Assembly (NCBI GenBank): GCA_029260715.1
Contig: JAJDCS010000026.1
Location: forward strand, 1-64,000
Source of the DNA: Phycisphaeraceae bacterium
Lineage (GTDB): Bacteria > Planctomycetota > Phycisphaerae > Phycisphaerales > Phycisphaeraceae
Direction: 5' to 3'
DNA length: 64,000 bases
The number at the start of each line of letters is the position of its first letter. Position 1 is the stretch's first letter. The notes beneath the pieces were generated by a model that had not been told where the DNA came from, searched no databases, and worked only from the letters and a program-made list of their open reading frames with translations. Position numbers and translations under genes: made by a program. This document shows, piece by piece, positions 1 through 7,074 of the stretch.

Positions 1-1
1 G

Positions 2-145
2 GGCGGCGAGAAGCTACCGCTCGAAGAGGTCGCCTTCAACTACAGCAAGATCACCTGGACCTACACCGAGACCGACCACAAGACCGGTGCGGCCAAGGGC
101 GACGTCGAGACTCACTGGAACCAGGACGACAACACCGGCGGTTAA
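2..145 (+). CDS. Hcp-family type VI secretion tube-like protein, C-terminal fragment
   Basis: The window opens inside this gene; 47 codons remain before TAA. The tail contains LEEVAFNYSKITWTYTE followed by a Lys-Thr-Gly-Ala linker and a last strand with VETHW, the pattern of the final beta-strands of Hcp1-type proteins, which form hexameric rings of T6SS tubes or serve as secreted orphan Hcp proteins. No other T6SS gene is visible downstream, so this is either the end of a cluster lying to the left or an orphan Hcp. The family call rests on the C-terminal strand pattern only. Confidence 0.6.
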   Translation, partial: GGEKLPLEEVAFNYSKITWTYTETDHKTGAAKGDVETHWNQDDNTGG

Positions 146-268
146 TGCCGCGTCGCCCGGAGGGCGGCCCGAGGGGGAGAGATCGCCCGGGGACATCCGG
201 TGTTTCGGGGTTCCGGGGTTCCCGGGGGCAGGGGCGGTCAGGAGAGAGTCGCTCGGAGGGGAGATTCC

Positions 269-339
269 GGGGGCAACCCCCCGGGGGGGTGGGGAATTCT
301 GGGGGGCGAGTTCTGGGGGCCGGGGGAGATTCCGGGGGG
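269..339 (+). repeat. Dense G-run tract in an intergenic spacer (146-503)
   Basis: The 358-nt spacer between the Hcp-like gene and msrA is extremely G-rich on the plus strand. Here runs of four to seven G follow each other at short spacing, with one C6 run next to a G7 run. A short unit GAGATTCCGGGGG occurs twice, at 261 and 326, and TTCTGGGGG repeats between. Overlapping ORFs exist only because GC-rich DNA lacks stops. The tract could fold as G-quadruplexes in DNA or RNA. Confidence 0.6.
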
Positions 340-396
340 ACGTGAGGGCTGAAAGATTAGACCCCGGCGTGTACCGGGGCACGGGACGGGTGACAT

Positions 397-434
397 GGGT
401 TCGGCTCGCGTAACACCACCACGCGAGCCGACCC
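397..434 (+). terminator. Strong hairpin between the Hcp-like gene and msrA
   Basis: TCGGCTCGCG (401-410) is matched exactly by CGCGAGCCGA (422-431) around an 11-nt loop, and GGG/CCC extends the stem past one bulged T. No T-run follows, so intrinsic termination is not proven; it may simply close the upstream transcript. Confidence 0.4.
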
Positions 435-466
435 GTGTGCCCGGTCTGGCTGATCGGTGTTACCGT

Positions 467-497
467 TTGCGATGCGCCGCTTTCTCACAGGTATAAT
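467..497 (+). promoter_or_regulatory. Candidate sigma-70-type promoter of msrA
   Basis: A perfect TATAAT (492-497) lies 7 nt before the preferred msrA ATG at 504, with a weak TTGCGA (467-472) 19 nt upstream of it. If used, transcription would start at or next to the ATG, giving a leaderless mRNA; no Shine-Dalgarno sequence is seen. Confidence 0.35.
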
Positions 498-503
498 GCG
501 ACG

Positions 504-1124
504 ATGAAAATCACCTGTCTCGCCTTTGCTCTTGCTACTTCACTATTAACCATCACTGCAACAACGCTCGCCCAACCCGCCGCCGACCCGCCTCGCGAAG
601 CCGCCACTTTTGCCGGGGGGTGCTTCTGGTGCATGGAATCCCCGTTCGACAAGCTCGAAGGCGTGATCTCCACCACCTCCGGCTACATCGGTGGGCACAA
701 AGACAACCCCACGTACCACGAAGTCTCAAACGGCACCACGGGCCACGCCGAAGCGGTGCGCGTCGTCTATGACCCTAAAAAAATCGGCTACGCGCAATTG
801 CTCGACGTGTTCTGGCACAACATCGACCCGCTGGACGCCGGCGGGCAGTTCTGTGACAAGGGCACGCAGTACCGCACGGGGATTTTTTACCACGACCAAG
901 AGCAGATGCGGCTCGCCCAGCGATCCAAGCAAGACCTCGATCAATCCGGCCGATTCGATCAGCCGATTGTCACCGAGATCACCGCCGCCACAGCCTTCTA
1001 CCCCGCTGAGGAATACCACCAGGATTTTTATCGCAAGAACCCGGAACGCTACACGAGCTACCGCCACCACTGCGGGCGCGACCGTCGGTTGGCTGAACTA
1101 TGGGGCGTCGCGCCCGAGCACTAA
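504..1124 (+). CDS. msrA: Exported peptide-methionine (S)-S-oxide reductase
   Basis: Reduces methionine-S-sulfoxide in proteins. Residues 39-43 are GCFWC, the MsrA active site with nucleophilic Cys40 (most MsrAs have GCFWG or GCFWA). Other family landmarks are GYIGG, GHAEAV, the QYRTGIFYHD stretch and EEYHQDF near residue 175; a C-terminal HHCGRD Cys may resolve the sulfenate. The start at 504 gives a 23-residue signal peptide ending near TLAQPA, so the enzyme should act outside the cytoplasm; an upstream start at 435 would destroy that signal. Single-gene unit, converging tail to tail with the minus-strand SRPBCC gene. Confidence 0.93.
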   Translation: MKITCLAFALATSLLTITATTLAQPAADPPREAATFAGGCFWCMESPFDKLEGVISTTSGYIGGHKDNPTYHEVSNGTTGHAEAVRVVYDPKKIGYAQLLDVFWHNIDPLDAGGQFCDKGTQYRTGIFYHDQEQMRLAQRSKQDLDQSGRFDQPIVTEITAATAFYPAEEYHQDFYRKNPERYTSYRHHCGRDRRLAELWGVAPEH

Positions 1125-1582
1125 GCGGTCGGCCCCAGGCACCCGCGGATCGTTTGTTCCCTGTACGAGAAGATGCGTTGCAGCTGCGCCCGCACCAGCG
1201 GGTAGGCGATCTGTCCGATGGGCCACAATGGCAGGCGGTATTGCACCTCGTCTTCGATCGTGGTCCCGCTGTCCGTTTCGCGGAACCGGTGGGTGTGCAC
1301 CCACTGCTTGTACGGGCCCCGCGTCTGCTCGTCGATGAACAGGTGCGGCGGCTGCCACCGTGAGATCAGCGACTGCCACTGGAAACCCACGCCGAACAGC
1401 CGCAGCTTATAGTCCAGCACCGTGCCTTGGGCGATCCGGATTGGCTTGGGCGTGGTGATCTTGAAGTTCAACTCGGGCGGGGTGATCCGCTCAAGGTTGG
1501 CCGCGTCGGCGAAGAACGCGAACACTTGCTCGATCGGCAGCGGCAGCGTCATGGCGGCGTTCAAGACGTGTGGCTGGGGCAT
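1121..1582 (-). CDS. SRPBCC-fold ligand-binding/cyclase-type protein
   Basis: 153 residues from the ATG at 1582. The pattern LPIEQVFAFFADAANLERITPPEL at residues 12-35 is the opening helix region of START-like SRPBCC proteins of the polyketide-cyclase/CoxG-like type, and WVHTHRFRE plus TTIEDEVQYRLP form the later strands lining the pocket. Proteins of this kind bind hydrophobic ligands; the ligand here cannot be named. It begins only 11 nt after the stop of the YdjM-type gene, so the two are probably co-transcribed. The longer reading to 1756 lies inside that upstream gene and is rejected. Confidence 0.8.
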   Translation of the reverse strand: MPQPHVLNAAMTLPLPIEQVFAFFADAANLERITPPELNFKITTPKPIRIAQGTVLDYKLRLFGVGFQWQSLISRWQPPHLFIDEQTRGPYKQWVHTHRFRETDSGTTIEDEVQYRLPLWPIGQIAYPLVRAQLQRIFSYREQTIRGCLGPTA

Positions 1583-1593
1583 GCGTGTAGATG

Positions 1594-2637
1594 TTACCGA
1601 GGGCGTAACGGCGTGTCTGTTGGTGTCGTTGCTGTGGTGGGCCAGCCGCGGGCGACTTCTTCCCACAGAGTAACCAGCGCCTCGCGGCGGCCGCCGGGCA
1701 GGCCGACCCACGCCACCGGGTCGAACGGGTTGGATGCGTTGATCCACACGCCCCACATGGGCGCGAACCTCGCGGTGTCCAGCGAGTAGCGCATGTCAGC
1801 CACCACGGCCCCGTGCTGTGGGGCAAGCGCGGTGTACCCGTCAGCGAAGCGGCTAAACCGCGTGAGCACGTCGACGATACGGCTCCGGTCGATCATCGCG
1901 GGGGGCACGTCTTCGGGTGCGAAAAGCGCGACGGACGCCCCTTCTTTCACCGTGGGCCGCCCCAGCCCGGCGCGCACGGCGTCCGCGTGGATACGCCCGT
2001 CGGCGATGTAGACGCACCGCCAGACGAGGGTGTTGCCGAGCGTGGGCATGACACGGGCGTGTTCGATGGTGTGGCCGCGCGACTCGGCGAGTTGTGCTTG
2101 AGCGTTGCGACACCGTTCGTGTTGGATCACACACAGGCCGAGGTAGGAAACCGCGATTGCCAAGCAGATGGCCGCCGGGCGCGCGCGCGACCGCGCGAAG
2201 ACAACGAGAACACCCAGCAGCAGTGTCACGCTGAAGGCCGGGTCGATGATTGCGATCAAGTCCCACGACAGCCGGGCATTGGAAAACGGCCACAACAGGT
2301 GTGTGCCGTAACTGGTGCAGGTGTCGAGCAGGCCGTGTGTGGCGTAGGCGAGTACGGCGGCGCCCAGCACGTGCCTGTACCGCCGGCGACACCAGGCGAA
2401 GCAGAAGAAAGGTAGCGCCGCGAGGAAACCGCCAATGGGGATGAACGCCAGCGCGTGTGTGAAGTGGCGGTGCAGTTCCTGGGGCAACGCCGGGTCCGAC
2501 CAGCGTGAGAACAGCACGTCAACGTCAGCGAGCATGCCGCCGACTAAGCCGATCACCGCCGCGCTACGCCCCAGGTGTTTGGTGAACACCGCCTGGGCCG
2601 CCGCGGCGCCGAGGAGGCCTTGGGTCAGTGGGTCCAT
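1594..2637 (-). CDS. YdjM-type inner-membrane metal-dependent hydrolase
   Basis: 347 residues. The N-terminus MDPLTQGLLGAAAAQ is diagnostic of the YdjM/YfhO-like membrane family (predicted metal-dependent hydrolases). Further family residues are DVDVLFS near 38-44, HRHFTHAL near 56-63, and ATHGLLDTCTSYGT near 98-111, giving His and Asp residues for a metal site at the membrane face. Several hydrophobic segments lie within residues 10-170; the C-terminal half is soluble and lineage-specific. First gene of a two-gene unit with the SRPBCC protein. Substrate unknown; some homologues are linked to envelope stress or DNA damage responses. Confidence 0.82.
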   Translation of the reverse strand: MDPLTQGLLGAAAAQAVFTKHLGRSAAVIGLVGGMLADVDVLFSRWSDPALPQELHRHFTHALAFIPIGGFLAALPFFCFAWCRRRYRHVLGAAVLAYATHGLLDTCTSYGTHLLWPFSNARLSWDLIAIIDPAFSVTLLLGVLVVFARSRARPAAICLAIAVSYLGLCVIQHERCRNAQAQLAESRGHTIEHARVMPTLGNTLVWRCVYIADGRIHADAVRAGLGRPTVKEGASVALFAPEDVPPAMIDRSRIVDVLTRFSRFADGYTALAPQHGAVVADMRYSLDTARFAPMWGVWINASNPFDPVAWVGLPGGRREALVTLWEEVARGWPTTATTPTDTPLRPR

Positions 2638-2751
2638 GGCTGTGGATGGTAGGGGGCTGGCTGCAGGCGTGCCATGACGACACTACCGGGCGCGCACCTA
2701 AATCGTAAAAAAGAAAGGTCGGTAGCTTGAATGTTGCGTCGGATCGTGAAA

Positions 2752-3510
2752 TCAGGCTCGCCGTGTGCGGCGGGGCAGGGCCAGCAAACCCAATCCGAAT
2801 ACCCCGAGCGTGCCGGGCTCGGGCACTTCGGGTGACGTGTTTTCAATAATTTCAATACTAGAAATAACCGCAAGGTTGTCGCCAATGACAGGCACGGTCC
2901 CTGGGTAGTTGATGAGCGGGATATCGCTGAACGCGCCGCCGCCGTCAAAAACGGGCAACGCGGCGATCGCGTCTACAACATCCATGCCATTGCCCAAGAC
3001 CTGGCCGAAGACGGTGAACCCGCCATTCTGATTGTTCAAGTTGGCGCTGTTATCGCCGAGATTGAAGAACCACTGGTTCGTGGCGCTGTTAATGGATTCG
3101 GGGGTGGGGTCTTGACCTTGTGGCGGGCCGATCTTGGCCATGGCAATCGTGCCGCGTAGGTTGGAGATGCCCGGCTCGTTGATGACAGGGGCTTTGTCGG
3201 GAACAATATTCAACGCCAGCGGGTCGTTGTTGGTAACGACATACCCACCGCCTTGCAGGACAAACGGCGTGCCGTCGAATAGCCGAGCGGAGCGGTGGAA
3301 GAATGTATTAACGTAATCGTCGTCAAGGACGTAGTTGAGGAAATTATCAACGGTTTGGGGCGTTTCTTGGGCAAACAACTCGACGTCGATATCCCCCAGC
3401 ACCGTGTGGAACCGAACGATCACTTCGGCTTGAGCGGGTGTCGCCGCGGCAAAGCCAAGCATTCCTACCAGGCAGGCTGTCAATAACGTATACCGGTTCA
3501 TTCTTCCCAT
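2752..3510 (-). CDS. PEP-CTERM cyclophilin-type peptidyl-prolyl isomerase
   Basis: 252 residues: signal peptide (cleavage near PAQA-EV, residue 28), a cyclophilin domain about 29-215, and a PEP-CTERM tail (VPEPGTLG, hydrophobic stretch, RRTRRA). Cyclophilin marks are HTVLGDIDVELF, TVDNFLNYV, NTFFHRS, FVLQGGGY and FTVFGQVLGNGMDVVD. The Phe and Arg of FHRS correspond to the catalytic region of the fold. It should catalyse proline cis-trans isomerisation on exported proteins while anchored or processed by an exosortase, which is not in this window. ATG 3510 is preferred; an in-frame ATG at 3501 is possible. The gene stands alone with an AT-rich spacer upstream. Confidence 0.9.
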   Translation of the reverse strand: MGRMNRYTLLTACLVGMLGFAAATPAQAEVIVRFHTVLGDIDVELFAQETPQTVDNFLNYVLDDDYVNTFFHRSARLFDGTPFVLQGGGYVVTNNDPLALNIVPDKAPVINEPGISNLRGTIAMAKIGPPQGQDPTPESINSATNQWFFNLGDNSANLNNQNGGFTVFGQVLGNGMDVVDAIAALPVFDGGGAFSDIPLINYPGTVPVIGDNLAVISSIEIIENTSPEVPEPGTLGVFGLGLLALPRRTRRA

Positions 3511-3700
3511 ATCCCTGATCTCCCACCTTCCTGATGGATGAAAGTGTGTTAGGTAGTTCGTAGCGACGTAAGTCTAGGCCTTCAAAGTATATCACTTAAT
3601 ACCCGTGTCTGTCAATGAAAAAATCTTAAAATAAACAAGCGTTTTGTGTGTGTATCCGCTTGATTTGAAGGCATTTAAGGCGTTGTGCTTCGCGCCGGCC

Positions 3701-4684
3701 TTAGCTGCCGGGGCGTTGCTGGGCCCAGACCCGCTGGTTGGTGGCGTCGAGGGTGAGTTGGAACTGCTTGAGCAGTTGGCTTCCGACTCGGCCGATCACT
3801 CTGTTTTCGCTTAGGTGAGTGAACCGGTCGGGCTCAAAGCTCACGGGCATGTGATTGAGTGTTTGATCGAATATCCGGATCGAGCGTAGCCAGGTTTTGA
3901 CGCTGGCGATCGACCCGCCGACGCCCTGTGAGCGGCCCACGCCGGTGTTGGGGACCAGCACAATGTCGGGCCATTGTGTCAGGCAAGATTGGGGCAGGAC
4001 GGCGTGTTGGTCCGCGCCGGTGTCGAGGATCAGCCACACCTCGTGGCCGTCGCCCACGGTCGCTTGGACCATGGGCACGCCCCGGTAGACCCACAGCCGG
4101 CTTCCGCTCGCGCCGGCGGGGGGCTCGAACCAAGCGGGGCTGTAGACCGTGAGTGTTGAAGCCTGGTAGTCGATCGTGAACGGCAACCCCCCAAACGCGC
4201 CGAACCCGATCAGGCCGCCCATGCTGCCGCCGAACGAGCGGTTGAAGCGGTAGAGGTCCAGCGAGGCTAGCTCGCTCGCTTTTAGTGCTAAGTCGGCGAT
4301 GGAGAGCGTGTGGACGTGTCTGTAGCGGTATGCCTCTTGCCCCGCGATGCCGGTGGCGATGCCCACGCGTCCGTATGGCAGGTTCAGGGTGTTGGCCATG
4401 GTGGGCGTGACGGCGTTGCGTGAGCTGCCCGTGTCGAAAAGGAATAGCCCCGCCTCGTAGCCGTTGATCCTCGCGGGGATGCGCAGGTACCCGTTGTGCT
4501 CACGTAGCGGGATGTCGATCCGTTTGGGCAGCTCGCCGGGTTGGGCCACGCTGTAGCGTGGCGGCGGGTGCTGGGGCGGCAGGGCGTTGGGCACGCCGCA
4601 GCCGGTGATTGCCAGCGAGGCGATCAGTGCAAGCCACGCCAATAAGCGACGGTTGTTTAATCGGTAGTGATGAGGCTGAACCAT
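3701..4684 (-). CDS. Lipoprotein retropepsin-like aspartyl protease with two DTG motifs
   Basis: 327 residues from ATG 4684. A lipoprotein signal ends in LAITGC (Cys29). Two aspartyl-protease half-domains follow: FLFDTGSS at 83-88 and LILDTGAD at 219-224, each with downstream hydrophobic strands, so one chain may carry both catalytic aspartates, like pepsins rather than homodimeric retropepsins. The second half ends in IGRVGSQLLKQFQLTLD, typical of the family's closing strands. Residues before 4684 in the open frame are just a translation of the neighbour's terminator. It follows the two VWA PEP-CTERM genes on the same strand, after a terminator; the substrate is unknown. Confidence 0.82.
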   Translation of the reverse strand: MVQPHHYRLNNRRLLAWLALIASLAITGCGVPNALPPQHPPPRYSVAQPGELPKRIDIPLREHNGYLRIPARINGYEAGLFLFDTGSSRNAVTPTMANTLNLPYGRVGIATGIAGQEAYRYRHVHTLSIADLALKASELASLDLYRFNRSFGGSMGGLIGFGAFGGLPFTIDYQASTLTVYSPAWFEPPAGASGSRLWVYRGVPMVQATVGDGHEVWLILDTGADQHAVLPQSCLTQWPDIVLVPNTGVGRSQGVGGSIASVKTWLRSIRIFDQTLNHMPVSFEPDRFTHLSENRVIGRVGSQLLKQFQLTLDATNQRVWAQQRPGS

Positions 4685-4748
4685 GGAAGCAGCGTGATAG
4701 GTTACCGCAAAACCATGCTCGTGTGAGATGGGGCGGTGCTTGGCGCGC

Positions 4749-4783
4749 AAAAAAGCAGCCGCCATCGTGTGATGGCGGCTGCT
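4749..4783 (-). terminator. Intrinsic terminator of the first VWA PEP-CTERM gene
   Basis: A perfect 13-bp stem, AGCAGCCGCCATC (4754-4766) with its complement at 4771-4783 and a 4-nt loop, followed on the minus strand by six T (4749-4754). It lies 29 nt after the stop of the gene ending at 4812 and also inside the duplicated block. Confidence 0.9.
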
Positions 4784-4893
4784 GTATTCAAACTTTGATC
4801 TGTCGCCGGGATTAGGCAATCCGACGGCGGCTGGTCGCACCGGCCAGGGCGCCGAGGCTCAGCAGGCCGAGCACGGCTGTCACGGGCTCGGGC
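4750..4893 (-). repeat. 144-bp duplicated block, copy 1 (PEP-CTERM tail plus terminator)
   Basis: Matches 5876-6019 at a constant offset of 1126 with one difference (T4878 versus C6004). The block covers the terminator, the 3' spacer and the last 27 or so codons of the VWA gene. Similarity stops abruptly at both edges. Confidence 0.93.
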
Positions 4894-5555
4894 ACTGCAT
4901 TACCCGCATCGATGATCTCCTGCACCTTCGTGTCAATGAAGTTTACAAAGAAAGGATCGGGGTTGTTACGGAAGTCAAGGATATTGAAGCCCACGCCGCC
5001 GTGGTTAGCCGCCAGCACGCCGTACCGGGCGTCGGTGTTGCCCACGCCGGGTACGCCGATGAAGTTGAACAGCGCGTTTGCGTTGCCCAGGCCCGCGTTG
5101 GCGGTGTTAAAGTCAGCGACAGAGCTGTCGTCGTCTTCGTCGGTGATCAGGATGAAGTTCTTCACGGCGCCTACGCGGAAGGTGGTATTCGCCAGGGCGA
5201 CGTTCACCGCTGTGCTGCCGCTCTCAGGGTTGCCGGCGTTGGCGGTGAGGTTCTGGAAGGGGTTTCCCGCCATGGTGAAGGTCGTGAAGTCGGTCAGGTC
5301 CTGGAGGAAGTGACCGCCGGGAGCACCACCACCGACCCGGGTCAACGAGTACATCGCGTCGATGCCGTTGTTGATCATGGCGGTGTTGAAGTCGCCGATG
5401 CGGGCCTTGACCTCGGTAATGTCGTTACCCATCGACGCCGAGTTGTCGATCAGGAAGACGATGTCAGCCGAAATCACGGCGTGAGCTTGGCTGCCGATTC
5501 CCATGACAGCGATGGCTATGGCGATAGCCCCGAACTTTTTCAATCCATCTCTCAT
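4812..5555 (-). CDS. Exported VWA-domain protein with PEP-CTERM tail (copy 1)
   Basis: 247 residues: signal peptide to about AHA (residue 26), a von Willebrand factor A domain 29-215, and a PEP-CTERM tail starting VPEPVTAVLG and ending SRRRIA. The MIDAS motif DNSAS (Asp37, Ser39, Ser41) with a Thr/Asp-rich loop, NFILITDEDDD near 134-144, supports metal-dependent ligand binding. Such proteins probably mediate adhesion or matrix contacts at the cell surface. The ATG at 5555 has AGGGGAG at good spacing. Its tail is identical in sequence to that of the next VWA gene, a product of the 144-bp duplication. Confidence 0.9.
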   Translation of the reverse strand: MRDGLKKFGAIAIAIAVMGIGSQAHAVISADIVFLIDNSASMGNDITEVKARIGDFNTAMINNGIDAMYSLTRVGGGAPGGHFLQDLTDFTTFTMAGNPFQNLTANAGNPESGSTAVNVALANTTFRVGAVKNFILITDEDDDSSVADFNTANAGLGNANALFNFIGVPGVGNTDARYGVLAANHGGVGFNILDFRNNPDPFFVNFIDTKVQEIIDAGNAVPEPVTAVLGLLSLGALAGATSRRRIA

Positions 5556-5651
5556 TGCAAAAACTCCCCTAAAAAAAGTGAATAGGACCGCACTGCGTTC
5601 AAACTAATTTAGGAGCCTTCCCCTCCAAGGAAATGCTCTAATCAGCCTTTA

Positions 5652-5679
5652 ATTATACCAACGTCAAAAGCTATAGCAA
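5652..5679 (-). promoter_or_regulatory. Candidate promoter of VWA PEP-CTERM gene copy 1
   Basis: On the minus strand TTGCTA (5679-5674) and TATAAT (5657-5652) are separated by 16 nt, about 95 nt before the ATG at 5555. The surrounding spacer 5556-5875 is otherwise AT-rich with no gene. Confidence 0.45.
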
Positions 5680-5875
5680 GCCAGATTGTTATAAAAACAA
5701 ATAATATACGCGATAATGTGTGTTTTTGAGTCGGGCTTTTTGAGTGGAAGCTTATCTATATTATCATTTAAATTGTTTTGTTAGGCGGATCGTTTTGGAC
5801 GCATCTTGCTTGCGTATGCCACTCTGTGTTGCGCCAACCTCAGCCAAATAGGCACGCCGTATTTCTGTGTGATTG

Positions 5876-5909
5876 AAAAAGCAGCCGCCATCGTGTGATG
5901 GCGGCTGCT
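5876..5909 (-). terminator. Intrinsic terminator of the second VWA PEP-CTERM gene
   Basis: Same 13-bp stem as the terminator at 4749-4783, at 5880-5892 and 5897-5909, followed on the minus strand by five T. It is part of the duplicated block. Confidence 0.88.
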
Positions 5910-6019
5910 GTATTCAAACTTTGATCTGTCGCCGGGATTAGGCAATCCGACGGCGGCTGGTCGCACCGGCCAGGGCGCCGAGGCTCAGCAGGCCGAGCAC
6001 GGCCGTCACGGGCTCGGGC
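5876..6019 (-). repeat. 144-bp duplicated block, copy 2
   Basis: Second copy of the block at 4750-4893, one mismatch. It comprises the terminator, the 3' spacer and the PEP-CTERM tail codons of the second VWA gene. Confidence 0.93.
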
Positions 6020-6714
6020 GTCGCACCGCTGGCTTGGATGATCTCCTCCAGCTTGCGCTGGGCGAAGTCCTGCACGAAAGCGTCGATCACCGTTTGGTCG
6101 GTCGTGTTGAACTGGTTCAGGTCAAACACGAACCCGCCGTGGTTGGTGATCAGGGTGCTGTAAGAGTTAATCGTGCTGGTGCCCCGGAGCACGCCGTTGT
6201 ACAGGGCGCTTTCCGCGGTCAGTAGGGCGTCGAGAGTCGTCGCGTTGGCGCCGGCCAAGTCGCCGTTGGAAGGTTCATCGGTGAGGATGATGATGTTCTT
6301 GACAGCGCTACCACCACGGAAGGAAATCCCGAGGGTGTTGGTGGGGCCGCCGTTCAGGGCCGCCATGGTGGCCTCGTAACCGGGCTCGGTGCCGCCGTTG
6401 GTCAGCAGCCCTTGTGCGGCTGTGGCGAACGTGGCGTCATCGGTCAGGTCCGTGAGCAGGCGGGGCCGCACGGTGCTGCTGCCGTAACCGACCAACGCGT
6501 ACTGAGCGTCCACACCGCCGGCGCTCAAGATGCTGGCGAACGCGCCGATGTTGTTACGCAGGTTGGTTTGAACACCGCCCATGCTGCCTGATTCGTCGAC
6601 GACGAACACCAGGTCGGCCATGATCACGGCCTCCGCCTTTGACGGGCCCATGATCATCGCCGCCGCGGCGACAGCGACGAACGCCACTTGCTTAGCCATT
6701 CCAAATAGTCTCAT
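5938..6714 (-). CDS. Exported VWA-domain protein with PEP-CTERM tail (copy 2)
   Basis: 258 residues: signal peptide to about AEA (residue 29), VWA domain 32-225 with a canonical MIDAS DESGS (Asp40, Ser42, Ser44), the NIIILTDEP strand near 140, and a C-terminal tail PEPVTAVLGLLSLGALAG ending in SRRRIA. The body is only distantly similar to copy 1, so the shared tail and terminator look newer than the split of the two domains. AAAGGAGGGG sits just before the ATG at 6714, implying efficient translation. Same strand and spacing pattern as copy 1, but each has its own terminator. Confidence 0.9.
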   Translation of the reverse strand: MRLFGMAKQVAFVAVAAAAMIMGPSKAEAVIMADLVFVVDESGSMGGVQTNLRNNIGAFASILSAGGVDAQYALVGYGSSTVRPRLLTDLTDDATFATAAQGLLTNGGTEPGYEATMAALNGGPTNTLGISFRGGSAVKNIIILTDEPSNGDLAGANATTLDALLTAESALYNGVLRGTSTINSYSTLITNHGGFVFDLNQFNTTDQTVIDAFVQDFAQRKLEEIIQASGATPEPVTAVLGLLSLGALAGATSRRRIA

Positions 6715-7074
6715 TTTCTACCCCTCCTTTAAGGTGAAAATAATCGTGAATCTACAGCAAGCCACACGCCGGCTGTACACTCATCCAATACAGTTCTTTC
6801 TCCAACTGAATTTATGCCACGGATTTTGAGGCTGGGCCACTTTGTTTGTCGCAGTTCTTTGAAAAAGAGCAAATCGATAGGCTTACAAAGCAGTATATTT
6901 TGTGTGGTTTTCTCATCTTTCCTGTTTTGACAAGGCCCCATGACGGGGCCTTGGTGAAAGCTGTCTTATGACGTCGAATCCACTGGCTTGGGGTTATCCG
7001 CCCAGCGGAGACGCAGCCGTGGCGGTATGATGAGAAACACCGGTCATTAGCCGCGGATAGGGGTCTTTAAACCG
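6715..7074. other. Intergenic spacer between divergent VWA and hpnC genes, with a hairpin
   Basis: 360 nt with no convincing gene. The first 220 nt are AT-rich and should hold the VWA promoter. CAAGGCCCC (6931-6939) pairs exactly with GGGGCCTTG (6945-6953) around ATGAC; the plus-strand hairpin resembles a terminator stem but lacks a T-run, and no plus-strand gene precedes it. Confidence 0.5.

Noticed and set aside
14-413. Open frames on both strands in the G-run region
   Set aside because: Compositional artefact of the G/C runs; proteins are Gly/Pro/Arg with no recognisable structure.
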